Positions 19,101 through 24,998 of a stretch of DNA of 64,000 bases are shown here, in pieces (the first letter of the stretch is position 1; every line of letters begins with the position of its first letter). A program made the translations under genes and the position numbers. Under the pieces are notes generated by a model. The model saw only the letters and a list, made by a program, of their open reading frames with translations. It did not search any database and was not told the DNA's origin. The stretch spans positions 70,699 to 134,698 of the forward strand of contig JAMPFE010000006.1 in assembly GCA_023664705.1 (NCBI GenBank), read 5' to 3'. The DNA is from Lachnospiraceae bacterium (GTDB lineage Bacteria > Bacillota > Clostridia > Oscillospirales > Ruminococcaceae).

Positions 19101-19303
19101 TAATGAACGGCTACGACGCGACGCGCAAAATACGCGCCCTCGAAAACAAGGCGCTCGCGGATATACCGATACTCGCCATGACCGCAAACGCGTTCGAGGA
19201 GGACAAACAGCAGGCGCTCGACTGCGGAATGAACGGACACGTCGCAAAGCCGATAAACATCAAGCAGCTTTTTGAAACGCTGGATATGATGCTGAACAAA
19301 TGA
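16190..19303 (+). CDS. PAS-domain hybrid histidine kinase with two receiver domains
   Basis: 1037 residues, apparently without transmembrane segments, so a cytoplasmic sensor. An N-terminal domain of about 110 residues resembles a receiver without its phosphoacceptor. PAS domains follow at about 120-245 and 255-375, with a further PAS-like region to about 510. HisKA has the phosphoacceptor His near 538 (NMSHDIRTPMNAIVGF). HATPase_c shows NLLSNAVKYT, DTGIGM and GTGLGMAIT. REC1 (about 775-890) has Asp in YIVDCFLPDMNG; REC2 (about 912-1035) has Asp in LILMDVQMPVMNG. ATG 16190 is chosen because an upstream in-frame start (16112) lies on the -35 box. No output domain or partner regulator is nearby. 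Confidence 0.93.
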   Translation: MYHCNVRFYFIGSRREVFDVIRAFEPPEKFEYDFYESEAPEPERIKTADVIVTDIADFDVFVNVKKNVEFILLVNGGAELYAGLPDYVDDVWELPMSPEEIKFRFARCQRKYVYEVECWQTRQFLNATIDNIPSLVWFKTKDGVHTKVNKSFCETVGKTKQQVEGQRHAYIWDVEEDDPACIESERIVMETGKTAVSEERVKSGDEYKLLETYKSPLYNVDGSVMGTVGVAIDITKERAYEEDLVKKNAALEKVFTSIDCGVLCHSLDGKRIISANDAALKILGYKSVDELLSDGFNMVAMSVLDEDKPMLRERIKTLKNENDSISVEYGVKHENGDILHIMGNVKMLKANGELFYQRFLLDVTEQKERERENERHQAELIQALGSDYNLICFFDVESGEGQTLRTHDCEHHVLSRIFSGDLDLKFSMEKYIGECVYSEDRELLRSSLSKEMLVKELSVKETFHVNYRTMCNGSLRYFQMKAVRAGEWSDEKGAVLGFRSVDDEIRAEMEKKELLESALMQANRANKAKSVFLSNMSHDIRTPMNAIVGFTSLAISHIDQKERVEEYLKKISTSGSHLLSLINDVLDMSRIESGKMHLEEKPCSLPEILHGLRSILQADINAKQLELSIDTINVYNENIVCDKLRLNQVLLNLLSNAVKYTGAGGKITVRIAEIAGAPEGSANYEFTIKDTGIGMSPEFVEHIFEPFERERNSTISGIQGTGLGMAITKNIVDMMNGTIEVTSEQNVGTECRVSFMFKLNEEAKQPEVIAEFKDQRALVIDDDFNTCDSVSYMLQQLGLRAEWTLSGKEAVLRTRHACSRGDNYGVYIVDCFLPDMNGIEVVRRIRKETDDNVPVIVLTAYDWSEFEEEARAAGVSAFCSKPLFLSELRKCLGEIVSAKASEEENLPEKTRSGRILLAEDNELNQEIAVEILSEGGFDVEVAENGSVAVDMLSRSKPGYYKLILMDVQMPVMNGYDATRKIRALENKALADIPILAMTANAFEEDKQQALDCGMNGHVAKPINIKQLFETLDMMLNK

Positions 19304-19314
19304 TAAAATGATTT

Positions 19315-19340
19315 AAAGCCCCATAAGCGTATGGGGCTTT
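19315..19340. terminator. Bidirectional terminator between kinase and corA
   Basis: 11-bp stem AAAGCCCCATA / TATGGGGCTTT with a four-base loop and A/T-rich flanks on both sides. It serves both convergent genes. Confidence 0.85.
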
Positions 19341-19344
19341 TGAT

Positions 19345-20298
19345 TTATTTGAATTTCTGTATAATATTCATCAGCACGCCCACGCCCACGGACAGCACCA
19401 AGCTCAGCGCTATCGGGAACCATACGTTCGCGAGCGGCAGACCGTTCGCCGCCTCGCCGAGGTTCATTCCGTAAAAGCTGAACACTATCGTCGGCATCGT
19501 GAGGATTATCGTAATGGTCGTCATGCGCTTCATTATTATATTAAGGTTGTTTGAGATAATGCTCGCGAACGTGTCCATGGTGCCGTTGAGGATGTTCGAG
19601 TAGATATTTGTCATCTCGATAGCCTGCTTTACCTCGATAAGCACGTCGTCAAGCAAATCCTGATCCTCCTCGTAGAGCTTCAGATACCGCCCGCGCATCA
19701 GCTTTTCGAGCACGGTCTCGTTGGATTTCAGCGAGGTGGAAAAATATACCAGCGACTTCTCCAGCCCGAGCAGCTGAATAAGCCCCTTGTTCTTCATCGA
19801 AAGGTACATCTTCCCCTCGACGTAGTTCGACAGCTTGTCTATCTGCTTGAGGTACTGCAAATACCGCGCGGCGATGCGCAGCAGTATCGTAAACACGAAC
19901 CTCGTCCTAAGCTTCGGCTGCACGCCCTTGACAACGCCCTTTGAAAGCTCGTCGAGCACGGCGTTCTCCTTCGCGCTCACGGTAATGACGTTCTTGTCGG
20001 TGATGATTATCGACATAGGCGTCGTGTAGTATTGCAGGGTATCGTCCTGCTCCTGCTGCTCCGCGACGGGATAGTCTACGACGATCAGCGTAACGCCGTC
20101 GTCGCTCTCGATACGGGAGGGCTCCTCCTCGTCCAGCGCGGCGCGGATATAATCGCGGTCGATGCCCATATCGTCCTCGATATCGGATATCTCCGTCTCG
20201 GTCGGGTTTATCAGCGATATCCAGCAGCCCGCCTCGGCGCTCTCCGTCTCGCGTATCCTGCCCTCTATGCTCCTGTAATAATTTACCAACAGCTTCAC
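19345..20298 (-). CDS. corA: CorA-family divalent metal transporter
   Basis: Pentameric Mg2+ (or Co2+/Ni2+) channel-transporter. 317 residues: N-terminal cytosolic alpha/beta funnel, long helix, two C-terminal transmembrane helices and the GMN signature in FYGMNLGEAANGLP near residue 280. The start is odd. GTG at 20298 begins only one base after GGAGG, whereas CTG (20292) or TTG (20289) would have normal spacing of 7-10 bases. The gene has a 145-base leader with a candidate leader ORF and a strong hairpin. Followed by a bidirectional terminator. Confidence 0.92.
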   Translation of the reverse strand: MKLLVNYYRSIEGRIRETESAEAGCWISLINPTETEISDIEDDMGIDRDYIRAALDEEEPSRIESDDGVTLIVVDYPVAEQQEQDDTLQYYTTPMSIIITDKNVITVSAKENAVLDELSKGVVKGVQPKLRTRFVFTILLRIAARYLQYLKQIDKLSNYVEGKMYLSMKNKGLIQLLGLEKSLVYFSTSLKSNETVLEKLMRGRYLKLYEEDQDLLDDVLIEVKQAIEMTNIYSNILNGTMDTFASIISNNLNIIMKRMTTITIILTMPTIVFSFYGMNLGEAANGLPLANVWFPIALSLVLSVGVGVLMNIIQKFK

Positions 20299-20307
20299 TC
20301 CTCCGCT

Positions 20308-20391
20308 TTACGCGGAAAAGCACGCCAAAGCCGCATGCGCGTTTTCCGCGGTATTATTCCGACTTCGGCAACTGCCCGGGTCAGCGCTCAT
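20308..20391 (-). CDS. Candidate 27-residue leader peptide upstream of corA
   Basis: ATG at 20391 with AAAGGAGCCGAGAAC as ribosome site; stops at 20308, ten bases before the annotated corA start. The peptide is MSADPGSCRSRNNTAENAHA followed by ALACFSA. Its 3' half forms a long hairpin: CGCGGAAAA pairs with TTTTCCGCG, extended by CGCGC / GCGTG (about 20311-20349). The SD of corA follows at once. It could be a regulatory leader ORF, as known for some Mg2+ transporter genes, or the coding potential may be accidental inside a structured RNA. Confidence 0.38.
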   Translation of the reverse strand: MSADPGSCRSRNNTAENAHAALACFSA

Positions 20392-20441
20392 GTTCTCGGC
20401 TCCTTTCGATATAAATTATATAAATTATTTTCAACCCTATA

Positions 20442-20470
20442 ATTATAACACATTCTGCGAAAAAATGCAA
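20442..20470 (-). promoter_or_regulatory. Promoter of corA with long leader
   Basis: Minus strand: TTGCAT (20465-20470), 17 bases, TATAAT (20442-20447). The predicted start near 20436 gives a leader of about 140 bases. Confidence 0.65.
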
Positions 20471-20488
20471 GCGTTTTCAACAAAAAAA

Positions 20489-21352
20489 TCACTTTGTCTT
20501 TCTGTTATTGTACTTAAACATCGCAAACGCCGCGCCGATTATGATAAAATAGCCGACAAAGCTCCACACGTCGGGTATCTGCCCCATTACGGCAAATCCC
20601 AGCGCCGCCGCGAAAATTATCTGCGAGTAGTCGTATATCGAGACCTCCCGCGCGGGCGCACGGGAATACGCCGCGGTTATCGCGAACTGCCCTCCCGCCG
20701 CGGCGGCGCCCGCGCCAAGCAGGCAGAGCAGCTGCCCCCAAGTCATCGGCGAGTACCCGAAAAGCATCACGGGAAGCGTGCAGAGCGTTGAAAACGCGCT
20801 GAAAAAGAACACGATATAATAGCCCTTTGTGCCGCCGCCCGTCAGCTTTCTCACGAACGTATACGCCAGCCCCGCGCACGCTCCCCCGAGAAATCCCGCG
20901 CAGGACGGCAGCAGGTCGGCGTTGTGAAAGCTCGGCTTCAGCACGAACATCGCCCCGAAAAACGCCGTTAGTACGCAGACCGTCTGCCACCTGTCGGGGC
21001 GCTCCCCGAGCAGAGCCGCCGAAAAAATCACCGCAAAAAACGGCGACATCTTGTTCAGCAGCGACGCGTCCGCGACCGCCAGCCTCGACAGCGCGTAGAA
21101 ATTCCCGAACATTCCCAGCAGCCCGAACAGCGACCGCAGCAGGATATCGGCGCGCTCGCCCTTTTTCGGCAGTATGTAGTGGCGGTTCTTTATCATGGCG
21201 CCGCTCGCGATGAGCATCGCGAAAAGGTTGCGGAAAAACATTTTCTGCACCACGGGAACGTCCCCCGAAAGCGACACGAACATATTCATCACCGCGAAAA
21301 AAAACGCCGACAGTATTATCAGCAGAACGGCTCTGCGCTTGTTGCTCTCCAT
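20489..21352 (-). CDS. DMT-superfamily (EamA) transporter
   Basis: 287 residues with about ten hydrophobic helices in two EamA repeats. Repeat 1 shows FFAVMNMFVSLSGDVPVVQKMFFRNLFA and LLNKMSPFFAVIFSA. Repeat 2 shows SIYDYSQIIFAAALGFAVMGQIPD. Such carriers export amino acids or metabolites; the substrate cannot be read from sequence. Starts one base after the pdxK-like gene stops, so it is the last gene of the MATE/ECF-S/kinase run. The C-terminus is short and basic (KYNNRKTK). Confidence 0.9.
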   Translation of the reverse strand: MESNKRRAVLLIILSAFFFAVMNMFVSLSGDVPVVQKMFFRNLFAMLIASGAMIKNRHYILPKKGERADILLRSLFGLLGMFGNFYALSRLAVADASLLNKMSPFFAVIFSAALLGERPDRWQTVCVLTAFFGAMFVLKPSFHNADLLPSCAGFLGGACAGLAYTFVRKLTGGGTKGYYIVFFFSAFSTLCTLPVMLFGYSPMTWGQLLCLLGAGAAAAGGQFAITAAYSRAPAREVSIYDYSQIIFAAALGFAVMGQIPDVWSFVGYFIIIGAAFAMFKYNNRKTK

Positions 21353-21353
21353 A

Positions 21354-22178
21354 TCAACTCTCCAGCAGCTTTATAAGATACGGCAGCGCCCGCTCGAAAT
21401 TCACGCCGTAAAACGGTCTGTCGGGATCCGCGGCGGTAAGCCGCGCCGCCTCCCCGACGAACTCAACGGCGACCTCAAGCGCCCTTTCAAAGCCCTTTTC
21501 GCGGAGTATCGCGCTCAGCAGCGCCGACGAGAAAATATCCCCCGTGCCGCTGCAGCGAACGTCCCGTCTCTGCGCGTAAGCCTCGAGGAGCTCCCCCCCG
21601 CAAAGCGCCGCGCAGCCTATCTCGTCTCCGCGCTGAATACCCGTTATCACGACCGTCTCCGCGCCCAACTCCGACAGCCCCCTCAGCAGCCCGCGGAGCT
21701 CCTCTTCGTCGGGGTCGTTGCTGTACGCCCTGCCAAGCAGCATATAAGCCTCGGTAAGGTTCGGCGTGATGATGTCCGCGTGCGCGCACAGCCCCCGCAT
21801 TTTCTCGGCATACTGCGGCGTTATCTGCGAGTACAGCCTGCCGTAGTCCCCCATTACGGGGTCGACGAACACAAGCGTTTTCTCTCTGCGGAATTCGCGG
21901 ATAAAGCCCTCTATAAGCGACATCTGGGAAATACTGGCAATATACCCCGTCGATATCGCGTCAAACGCTATCCCGTGAACGCCGAGCTGCCCGCATATTT
22001 TCGGTATATCCTCCGTCAAGTCGCGCGAATAAAAGCTCGGAAAGCCCGTGTGATTGGACAGCACTGCCGTCGGGATGCCGCAGCACTCTATCCCCGCCGC
22101 CGAGATTATCGGCAGCGCAACGGTAAGGCTGCACTTCCCCACGCAGGAAAAGTCCTGTATTGTAGCAATTCTCTTCAT
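21354..22178 (-). CDS. pdxY: Pyridoxal/pyridoxamine kinase (PdxY/PdxK type)
   Basis: Phosphorylates the B6 vitamers pyridoxal, pyridoxamine and pyridoxine: the salvage route to PLP. 274 residues, ribokinase-like fold. Conserved N-terminus RIATIQDFSCVGKCSLTVALPI, SNHTGFPSF, DPVMGDYGRLY and the catalytic GTGDIFSSALLS near residue 205. ATG 22178 is chosen over an upstream TTG (22199), which only lengthens the protein with RGGGKG. It follows the ECF S-component by 21 bases, linking uptake with phosphorylation. Clostridial proteins of this clade are usually annotated pyridoxamine kinase. Confidence 0.92.
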   Translation of the reverse strand: MKRIATIQDFSCVGKCSLTVALPIISAAGIECCGIPTAVLSNHTGFPSFYSRDLTEDIPKICGQLGVHGIAFDAISTGYIASISQMSLIEGFIREFRREKTLVFVDPVMGDYGRLYSQITPQYAEKMRGLCAHADIITPNLTEAYMLLGRAYSNDPDEEELRGLLRGLSELGAETVVITGIQRGDEIGCAALCGGELLEAYAQRRDVRCSGTGDIFSSALLSAILREKGFERALEVAVEFVGEAARLTAADPDRPFYGVNFERALPYLIKLLES

Positions 22179-22199
22179 TCCCTTGCCCCCGCCGCGCAA

Positions 22200-22751
22200 T
22201 TACAGCACGTGCGCCCGAAAATTCTTCATAACGCCCGTTTTCTCTATCATCCGCATAAGCACAGTCCCGACGCACAAGCCGAACGCGCCCTGCAAAGCGT
22301 TCCCGAAAACGCCCTCCAATGCCCCCGCAAAGCCGTACCCGAGGGGGAGCGCCTCGTACAGATAGTACCCGCAAATCATTATCACTTCGGCAGCCAGACC
22401 GCCCGCGGCAAACCCGAGCGCTCTCGTCCGCCCCTCCCTTTTCGGGAACGCGCGCATTATCAGCGCCGCCGTCATTGCCATAAGCCCCTTGACGAAAAAC
22501 GTCCCCGGAACATACTGAGCATACCCCATTAAATCGACGAGCGCCGAGCCAATCCCCGCCGCCGCGAACCCGTACACGGGACCCAGCGTCCAAGCCGCGA
22601 TAAGTATAAAGCAGTCGCCGAAATGCACGTACCCTCCCGTCGGGGTCGGCACCTGTATAAGCTTTGTCGCCGCGAAAATAAGCGCCGCGAACATCGCCGC
22701 AAAGCAAAGCCTCGTCAGCCTTGCGCGAGCCGTCCTTTTCTCTTTGTTCAT
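22200..22751 (-). CDS. ECF transporter S component, probably for a B6 vitamer
   Basis: About 183 residues, six hydrophobic segments. The AxxxA-rich first helix (RLCFAAMFAALIFAATKL) that docks with EcfT is visible, as is GGYVHFGDCFILIAAWTLGPVYGFAAAGIGSALVD, typical of the PdxU/HmpT-like group. Substrate is inferred from the adjacent pyridoxal kinase. ATG 22751 (GGAGACGATCAT upstream) is preferred to an in-frame codon inside the MATE gene. The energising EcfAA'T module is not in the window and must be shared (group II ECF). Confidence 0.85.
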   Translation of the reverse strand: MNKEKRTARARLTRLCFAAMFAALIFAATKLIQVPTPTGGYVHFGDCFILIAAWTLGPVYGFAAAGIGSALVDLMGYAQYVPGTFFVKGLMAMTAALIMRAFPKREGRTRALGFAAGGLAAEVIMICGYYLYEALPLGYGFAGALEGVFGNALQGAFGLCVGTVLMRMIEKTGVMKNFRAHVL

Positions 22752-22764
22752 ATGATCGTCTCCT

Positions 22765-24171
22765 TTATTTGACCGTTTCCGCCTTCTCATCGGCAAAATA
22801 CACGCTCTCGCGCCGCCTGAGCCGCCGCCATATCACGATATAGCAGATAATATGCACCAGCAGCGTTATCCCCCACGACATCGGGTACGAAAGATAAATG
22901 GCATGCGGCGTATGGTATTCGGGTATTTGAAACACGGTGGCTATCCACAGTATGCGCAGCCCGCACGCCCCCAGCAGCGACACTATCATCGGCATTATCG
23001 AATATCCCAGCCCGCGCAGCATGCCCACCATAACGTCCATAGCGCCGCAGAGCGCGTACGTCGTCGCGATAACGGAAAGCCTTGCCATTCCCGCGTTTAC
23101 GACCTCAACGCTGTTTTCGCTGTTGGTATATATTCCCAGCAGCGGTCTGCCGAGCATAAACGCCGTCCACCCGAAAATCAGCCCCGTAACGGAAACGCAC
23201 AGCAGCGAGCACGCGAGTATCCTCGGTATCCGCGAGTACTTTTTCGCGCCCACATGCTGCCCCGTAAACGAGATAGCCGCCTGATGAAACGTGTTCATCG
23301 CCATATAAATGAAGCCCTCCACGGAGGACGCCGCGGAATTTCCCGAGACCACGGTATCGCCGAAAAGGTTGACGGACGACTGTATAACGACGTTTGACAG
23401 CGAAAAAACCGTCCCTTGGAACCCCGCGGGCAGCCCGACCCTCATCACGGAAAACAATATGCGCCTGCGTATTTTCAGCTGCTTCAGCTCGAGATGAATT
23501 TCGGTATTGTCCTTGATAAGGCACCTCACGGTCAGCCCCGCCGAAACGCACTGCGAAAGCACGGTCGCCAGCGCGACGCCCGCAACGTCCATTTTCAGCG
23601 CGATAACGAACAGCAGATTAAGCAGCACGTTGATAACGCCCGCCGCCGTCAAAAAGTAGAGCGGGCGCTTTGTGTCGCCCACGGCGCGCAGTATAGCGCC
23701 GCCGAAGTTGTACACCATCATCGCGGGCATCCCGAGGAAGTATATGCGCAGATACATTACCGCAAGCGGGAGCTGATTTTCGGTGGCGTTCATAAGTATC
23801 AGCATCTGCGGCGCGAGGATAAAGCCGACCACCGCGAGCAGCGCGCCGCTTATCACGGACAGCAGCATCGAGGTATGAACGGTGTCATGCATATCGGATG
23901 CGGAGCTCGCCCCGTGAGCGCGCGCCGCGATAACGTTCACGCCGACGGACAGCCCCACGAACAGGTTCGTGAACAGGTTGATGAGCGAGGACGTAGAGCC
24001 TACCGCGCCCATTGAGATATCCCCCGCGAAGCGCCCGACGACGATAACGTCGGCGGCATTGAACAGCAGCTGCAAAACGCCCGAAGCCATAAGCGGCAGC
24101 GAAAACAGCAGGAGCTTTTTGAGCACAGACCCGCTGCACATATCCATTTGGTATTGTTTAGCCAAAGCCAT
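22765..24171 (-). CDS. MATE-family efflux transporter
   Basis: 468 residues, twelve predicted helices in two MatE repeats. Typical elements: ASGVLQLLFNAADVIVVGRFAG (residues 29-50), SLINLFTNLFVGLSVGVNVIAARAHG and, in repeat 2, ISFTGQHVGAKKYSRI. Na+ or H+ antiporter for cationic drugs or metabolites; substrate unknown. Transcribed from its own promoter (24223-24251) and probably carries the ECF-S, kinase and EamA genes along: gaps are 13, 21 and 1 bases. Confidence 0.93.
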   Translation of the reverse strand: MALAKQYQMDMCSGSVLKKLLLFSLPLMASGVLQLLFNAADVIVVGRFAGDISMGAVGSTSSLINLFTNLFVGLSVGVNVIAARAHGASSASDMHDTVHTSMLLSVISGALLAVVGFILAPQMLILMNATENQLPLAVMYLRIYFLGMPAMMVYNFGGAILRAVGDTKRPLYFLTAAGVINVLLNLLFVIALKMDVAGVALATVLSQCVSAGLTVRCLIKDNTEIHLELKQLKIRRRILFSVMRVGLPAGFQGTVFSLSNVVIQSSVNLFGDTVVSGNSAASSVEGFIYMAMNTFHQAAISFTGQHVGAKKYSRIPRILACSLLCVSVTGLIFGWTAFMLGRPLLGIYTNSENSVEVVNAGMARLSVIATTYALCGAMDVMVGMLRGLGYSIMPMIVSLLGACGLRILWIATVFQIPEYHTPHAIYLSYPMSWGITLLVHIICYIVIWRRLRRRESVYFADEKAETVK

Positions 24172-24222
24172 CTCTCTTTTCTATGTAACGTTCGTTATTT
24201 TATCGCAAAAACCACATCTATA

Positions 24223-24251
24223 ATTATACCACTTTCCCCAAAAACATTCAA
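24223..24251 (-). promoter_or_regulatory. Promoter of the MATE/ECF-S/pdxY/eamA operon
   Basis: Minus strand: TTGAAT (24246-24251), 17 bases, TATAAT (24223-24228). Confidence 0.75.
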
Positions 24252-24356
24252 TCCGCAAAAGTTGTCAAAATTACACAAATTTTTCAACGAAATTTTTAAA
24301 AATTTAAGGACAATGCCGAAATAGTCCCGACTAACCCAAAAAATCCGCAAATCCTC

Positions 24357-24385
24357 TTGACTTTAAAAGGAAAAAGGTTTATGAT
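24357..24385 (+). promoter_or_regulatory. feoA: Promoter of the feo operon
   Basis: TTGACT (24357-24362), 17 bases, TATGAT (24380-24385). The predicted transcript start at about 24392 coincides with the first dyad operator. Confidence 0.8.
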
Positions 24386-24391
24386 AGATAT

Positions 24392-24409
24392 GGTTAGACG
24401 ATGCTAACC
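24392..24409. promoter_or_regulatory. Iron-type operator O1 (GGTTAG-N6-CTAACC)
   Basis: Perfect 6-bp arms around a six-base centre, placed at the transcript start. Shape and neighbouring feo genes suggest a DtxR/IdeR-like or Fur-like iron repressor site. The cognate repressor is not in the window. Confidence 0.72.
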
Positions 24410-24424
24410 TATTTTTCAACAGCG

Positions 24425-24444
24425 GGGTTAGATTATTCTAACCC
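24425..24444. promoter_or_regulatory. Iron-type operator O2 (GGGTTAG-N6-CTAACCC)
   Basis: GGGTTAGA / TCTAACCC arms, the same GGTTAG-N6-CTAACC core as O1, centred 34 bases further downstream and six bases before the feoA ribosome site. Confidence 0.72.
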
Positions 24445-24462
24445 GATACGGAGGAATGTCTT

Positions 24463-24675
24463 ATGATGCCGCTGACACTTGCGGACGCGGGAGAGGAATG
24501 TATGATAAAGAAGGTCGGCGGGAATCCCGAGGTCAAAAAGTTTCTGGAAAATCTCGGATTCGTGGTCGGCGGGTCGGTAACGATAGTCAGCGAAATAAGC
24601 GGCAACGTTATCGTAAACGTCAAGGAGTCCCGCGTCGCCGTTTCAAAGGAAATGGCACAAAAAATCATGGTATAG
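24463..24675 (+). CDS. feoA: FeoA-family protein 1
   Basis: 70 residues, one SH3-like FeoA domain: MPLTLADAGEECMIKKVGG, FLENLGFVVGGSVTIVSEISGNVIVNVKESRVAVSKEMAQKIMV. FeoA is a small cytosolic accessory of the ferrous-iron channel FeoB. ACGGAGGAATGTCTT precedes the ATG. It differs from the second copy in lacking the usual MGI segment (it has LGFVVGG), so the two are specialised rather than recent duplicates. Confidence 0.92.
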   Translation: MMPLTLADAGEECMIKKVGGNPEVKKFLENLGFVVGGSVTIVSEISGNVIVNVKESRVAVSKEMAQKIMV

Positions 24676-24705
24676 AATTACATATCGCGAACAGGAGGAA
24701 AAGCT

Positions 24706-24924
24706 ATGGCAACATTACGCAGCGCCAAGATCGGCGAGACCGTCACGGTGAAAAAGCTCAACGGCGAGGGCGCGGTCAAGCGCAGAATAATGGATATGGG
24801 CATCACCAAGGGCACAGAGGTGTATATCCGCAAGGTAGCGCCGCTCGGCGACCCTATCGAGGTAACGGTCCGCGGCTACGAGCTGTCCCTGAGAAAACAG
24901 GACGCCGAAATGGTGGAGATTTGA
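24706..24924 (+). CDS. feoA: FeoA-family protein 2
   Basis: 72 residues, canonical FeoA domain with IGETVTVKKLNGEGAVKRRIMDMGITKGTEVYIRKVAPLGDPIEV and RGYELSLRKQDAEMVEI. GAACAGGAGGAAAAGCT precedes the ATG. Two FeoA paralogues before FeoB are common in Clostridia and may form a hetero-oligomer at the cytosolic face of FeoB (inference). Confidence 0.94.
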   Translation: MATLRSAKIGETVTVKKLNGEGAVKRRIMDMGITKGTEVYIRKVAPLGDPIEVTVRGYELSLRKQDAEMVEI

Positions 24925-24942
24925 CCGAAAGGCTCGCATATC

Positions 24943-24960
24943 CGTTAGCTTCAACTAACG
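24943..24960. promoter_or_regulatory. Iron-type operator O3 inside the operon (CGTTAG-N6-CTAACG)
   Basis: A third dyad with the same TTAG-N6-CTAA core and spacing as O1 and O2, in the 74-base gap between feoA2 and feoB. It may control an internal promoter or act as a roadblock. Confidence 0.6.
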
Positions 24961-24998
24961 AAATCGGCTTGAATTAACAAGAGAGGAGAACATTGCAA

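Noticed and set aside
20308..20440. corA leader as an M-box or yybP-ykoY riboswitch
   Set aside because: The conserved cores of those families are not present as far as I can read; kept only as a candidate structured leader.
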